Assembly: GCA_030839005.1 (NCBI GenBank)
Contig: JAUZEM010000590.1
Location: 1-8,606, forward strand
Source of the DNA: Actinomycetota bacterium
GTDB taxonomy: Bacteria; Actinomycetota; Acidimicrobiia; IMCC26256; PALSA-610
Length of the DNA stretch: 8,606 nt
Direction: 5' to 3'
The position numbers were made by a program, and so were the translations under genes. Below, in pieces: positions 6,109-8,606 of this stretch (positions are counted from its first letter, which is position 1; every line of letters starts with the position of its first letter). The notes below the pieces were generated by a model. The model was not told the origin of the DNA. It saw only the letters and a list, made by a program, of their open reading frames with translations, and ran no database searches.

Positions 6109-6411
6109 ATGGCCGAACGGATCACTCGCGCCGACGTCGAACACGTCGCGCAACTCGCCCGGCTCGCGCTCGGCGAAGAGGAGATCCAGTCGCTCTCCGA
6201 GGAGCTCGGCGCGATCCTCGAGTACGCGGCGCAGGTATCGGCCCTCGACACGCACGACGTACCTCCGACGGCGCATCCGTTACCGCTCGTGAACGTGTTC
6301 CGGCCCGACGAAGCGCGCCCGGGGCTGCCGCGGGACGAGGTGCTCGCGGCGGCGCCGGATGTGCAGGAAAATCGCTTCCGCGTGCCGCGCATCCTGGGTG
6401 AGGAGCCGTGA
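6109..6411 (+). CDS. gatC: Asp/Glu-tRNA(Asn/Gln) amidotransferase subunit C
   Basis: GatC is the small structural subunit that wraps around the GatA-GatB interface and stabilises the amidotransferase. The 100-residue length matches the family (about 95-100). The N-terminal helix region RADVEHVAQLARLAL, the second helix ending EYAAQVSALDT and the proline-rich linker PTAHPLPLVNVFRPDEARPG are the usual family pattern, as is the C-terminal FRVPRIL. It begins 10 bp after the ferredoxin stop with no Shine-Dalgarno, and its TGA overlaps the GTG of gatA by 4 nt (GTGA), which indicates translational coupling. Confidence 0.95.
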   Translation: MAERITRADVEHVAQLARLALGEEEIQSLSEELGAILEYAAQVSALDTHDVPPTAHPLPLVNVFRPDEARPGLPRDEVLAAAPDVQENRFRVPRILGEEP

Positions 6412-7835
6412 TCGGCGCGCGCCGGATCGCCGCGGACGTGCGTTCGGGCGCTCGGTCGGCCCGCGATGTGCTCGAGGAGCACCTCGACGCGATCAGCGGG
6501 CGCGAGCCGGATATTCACGCGTTCAACGTGGTTCTCGCCGACGTTGCGCGCGGCGCGGCCGACGCCGTCGATGCGGCCGTCGCCCGGGGCGACGATCCGG
6601 GGCCGCTGGCGGGAGTGCCGCTCGCGCTAAAGGACAACATGTGCACGCACGGCCTTCCGACGACGTGCTCGTCCCGCATCCTCGAAGGCTGGCGCCCGCC
6701 GTACGACGCGACGGTCGTGGAACGAGTGCAGGCCGCGGGCGCGGTGGTGATCGGCAAGACCAACCTCGACGAGTTCGCGATGGGGTCTTCGACCGAGAAC
6801 TCGGCCTTCGGGCCGACGCGCAACCCGCACGACGTGACGCGCGTACCGGGCGGTTCGAGCGGTGGATCCGCGGCCGCGGTCGCGGCCGGCTTCGCGCCCT
6901 TGGCACTGGGCTCCGACACCGGAGGCTCGATTCGCCAGCCCGCGGCGCTGTGCGGTGTGGTCGGCGTGAAGCCGACGTACGGCGTCGTGTCACGCTACGG
7001 GCTCATCGCGTTCGCCTCGTCGCTCGACCAGATCGGCCCGTTCGCCGCGACGGTCGAGGACGCCGCGTCGTTGCTGGAGGTGATCGGCGGTCACGATCCG
7101 CTCGACTCGACGTCGATTGCGCGGCCCGCTCCCGAGCTCGTCGCGGGACTCGACGATGGCGTCTCGGGGTTGCGCGTCGGCATCGTCGGCGAGATGACGG
7201 AGATCGAGGGGATCGAGCCACGGGTGCGCGACGCGGTGAAGGCGGCGGCCGCCGGCTTGGAGGCCGCGGGGGCCAAGGTCGACACCGTCTCGGTCCCGTC
7301 GGCCACCTACGGCATCTCCGCGTACTACCTGATCGCGCCTGCGGAAGCGTCGTCGAACCTCGCACGCTACGACGGCGTTCGGTACGGGCTCCGCGTCGAC
7401 GCGGACGAGGTCGCGCACATGAACGCCGCGACGCGCGAGGCGGGCTTCGGCCGCGAGGTGAAGCGGCGCATCATGCTCGGCACGTATGCGTTGTCGGCCG
7501 GCTACTACGACGAGTACTACGGACAGGCGCAACGCGTCCGCACCCTCATCCTCCGCGAGTTCGAGCGCGTCTACGAGGAGTTCGACGTCCTGATTGCCGC
7601 GACCTCGCCGACCGTCGCGTTCGAGCTTGGCGCGAAGACGGCCGATCCACTCGCGATGTATCTCTGCGACGTGTGCACCGTTCCCGCGAACCTCTCCGGC
7701 CACCCGGCGATGTCGGTGCCGTTCGGCACCGGCGACGCGGGCCTGCCGATCGGCGTGCAGGTCCTCGCTCCCGCCCTCGGCGAGCCGACGATGTTTCGCG
7801 TCGCGCGGGCGATCGAGCAGGCGGCGGGACGATGA
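6408..7835 (+). CDS. gatA: Asp/Glu-tRNA(Asn/Gln) amidotransferase subunit A (amidase)
   Basis: GatA hydrolyses glutamine and sends the released ammonia through a tunnel to GatB, where Glu-tRNA(Gln) or Asp-tRNA(Asn) is amidated. It belongs to the amidase-signature family with a Lys-cisSer-Ser triad: K75 in ALKDN, cis-S150 in PGGSSGGS and nucleophile S174 in GSDTGGSIRQPA. The spacings (99 residues K to nucleophile, 24 residues between serines) equal those of S. aureus GatA. The 475 residues are close to the usual 480-490. The start is the GTG at 6408, overlapping the gatC stop; GGTGAGGAG immediately upstream provides a ribosome binding site, with rather short spacing. The end overlaps gatB by 4 nt (ATGA). 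No damage is seen. Confidence 0.97.
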   Translation: MIGARRIAADVRSGARSARDVLEEHLDAISGREPDIHAFNVVLADVARGAADAVDAAVARGDDPGPLAGVPLALKDNMCTHGLPTTCSSRILEGWRPPYDATVVERVQAAGAVVIGKTNLDEFAMGSSTENSAFGPTRNPHDVTRVPGGSSGGSAAAVAAGFAPLALGSDTGGSIRQPAALCGVVGVKPTYGVVSRYGLIAFASSLDQIGPFAATVEDAASLLEVIGGHDPLDSTSIARPAPELVAGLDDGVSGLRVGIVGEMTEIEGIEPRVRDAVKAAAAGLEAAGAKVDTVSVPSATYGISAYYLIAPAEASSNLARYDGVRYGLRVDADEVAHMNAATREAGFGREVKRRIMLGTYALSAGYYDEYYGQAQRVRTLILREFERVYEEFDVLIAATSPTVAFELGAKTADPLAMYLCDVCTVPANLSGHPAMSVPFGTGDAGLPIGVQVLAPALGEPTMFRVARAIEQAAGR

Positions 7836-8606
7836 CCGCCTACGAGACGGTGATCGGCCTGGAGGTGCATTGTGAGCTCGCCACTGCGAGCAAGATGTTC
7901 TGCGGATGTCCGAACGAGTTCGGTGACGAGCCCAACACGAACATCTGCCCGGTATGCCTGGGTCTGCCCGGCTCCTTGCCCGTGCTCAACGCCAAGGCCG
8001 TCGAGTACGCGCTGCGCGTCGCGGAGGCGCTGAACCTGCGCGTTCCCGAGCGTTCGGTGTTCGCGCGCAAGAACTACTTCTATCCCGACATGCCGAAGAA
8101 TTATCAGACGTCACAGTACGACCAGCCGATCACGATCGACGGTTGGCTCGCCATCGACGGCGAGCGCGTCGGCATCACCCGCGCTCACCTCGAGGAGGAC
8201 ACGGGCAAGTCGCAGCACGTAGGCGTGGGCGGCCGCATCCACGACGCCGACTACTCGCTGGTCGACTACAACCGCGCCGGCGTGCCGCTGCTCGAGATCG
8301 TGTCCGAGCCCGACCTCCGTTCGGCCGAGCAGGCGAAGCGGTACGTCGAGGAGCTGCGCGCGACGCTGCTCGCCGTGGGTGTGTCCGACGTGAAGATGGA
8401 GGAAGGGTCACTCCGGATCGACGCCAACGTGTCGGTGCGCGCTCCCGGATCGTCGGAGTTCGGCACGCGAGCCGAGATCAAGAACTTGAACTCGTTGCGG
8501 TCGCTCGTGCGGGCGATCGAGCACGAGAGTGATCGCCAGTGGACGTTGACGCAGGCCCGCGAGAAGGTCGTGCAGGAGACGCGTCACTGGGACGAGGAGA
8601 GTGGGC
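7832..8606 (+). CDS. gatB: Asp/Glu-tRNA(Asn/Gln) amidotransferase subunit B, 3'-truncated by window edge
   Basis: GatB binds the misacylated tRNA, phosphorylates the side-chain carboxylate with ATP and transfers ammonia from GatA to it. The frame opens at ATG 7832, overlapping the gatA stop (ATGA), and stays open to the last base. 258 residues are visible, about half of a normal 480-500-residue protein. Family hallmarks are YETVIGLEVHCEL at the N terminus, a metal-type cysteine cluster C24-x-C26 and C39-x2-C42, FYPDMPKNYQTSQYDQP (84-99), HLEEDTGKS (119-127), DYNRAGVPLLEIVSEPD (145-161), LRIDANVSVR (194-203) and EIKNLNS (215-221). The C-terminal helical and YqeY-like tail domains lie beyond the window. 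Only a weak GGCGGG stands as ribosome binding site, so coupling to gatA is likely to matter. Confidence 0.97.
   Translation, partial: MTAYETVIGLEVHCELATASKMFCGCPNEFGDEPNTNICPVCLGLPGSLPVLNAKAVEYALRVAEALNLRVPERSVFARKNYFYPDMPKNYQTSQYDQPITIDGWLAIDGERVGITRAHLEEDTGKSQHVGVGGRIHDADYSLVDYNRAGVPLLEIVSEPDLRSAEQAKRYVEELRATLLAVGVSDVKMEEGSLRIDANVSVRAPGSSEFGTRAEIKNLNSLRSLVRAIEHESDRQWTLTQAREKVVQETRHWDEESG

Overview
The window is high-GC DNA, densely coding with strong G/C preference at third codon positions, and fits a chromosomal segment of a high-GC actinobacterium (Actinomycetota). The taxonomic hint comes from four things: an actinobacterial-type PASTA Ser/Thr kinase, ligA lying near gatCAB (in mycobacteria these are almost adjacent), an MFE-2-like short-chain dehydrogenase next to an SCP2 lipid carrier, and several apparent leaderless start sites. 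An Acidimicrobiia-like lineage is plausible but cannot be proved from this window. I see no insertion sequence, phage gene, CRISPR array, tRNA or rRNA.

Layout, left to right. (1) The 3' part of ligA, the NAD-dependent DNA ligase, enters from the left edge (+). (2) A small single-pass membrane protein of unknown function (-) ends convergently inside the last bases of ligA. (3) Divergent from it, across an 83-bp gap, is a 641-residue membrane Ser/Thr kinase with four extracytoplasmic PASTA repeats (+). (4) Eleven bases after the kinase stop comes an NAD-type short-chain dehydrogenase resembling the dehydrogenase module of peroxisomal MFE-2 (+). (5) Convergent with it, 12 bp away, is a 128-residue SCP2-type sterol/lipid carrier (-). 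(6) Divergent from the carrier is a small 2[4Fe-4S] ferredoxin (+), followed after 10 bp by (7) gatC, gatA and gatB (+), which overlap by 4 nt each; gatB runs off the right edge.

How the genes work together. GatCAB is the tRNA-dependent amidotransferase that makes Gln-tRNA(Gln) and/or Asn-tRNA(Asn); its three genes are translationally coupled, with the ferredoxin possibly in the same transcript. The dehydrogenase and SCP2 protein suggest acyl-CoA or sterol/lipid metabolism, but they are convergent and so not one operon. The PASTA kinase would sense peptidoglycan or muropeptides and phosphorylate cytoplasmic proteins.

The most notable non-coding pattern is that the kinase, dehydrogenase, ferredoxin and gatC all lack a Shine-Dalgarno sequence and instead carry a TANNNT hexamer 6-8 nt before the start codon, the signature of leaderless transcription. 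The SCP2 gene, in contrast, has a strong Shine-Dalgarno, a candidate promoter about 45 nt upstream and an inverted repeat in its leader. This is mainly a housekeeping region, and I do not see a convincing new multi-gene system in it.
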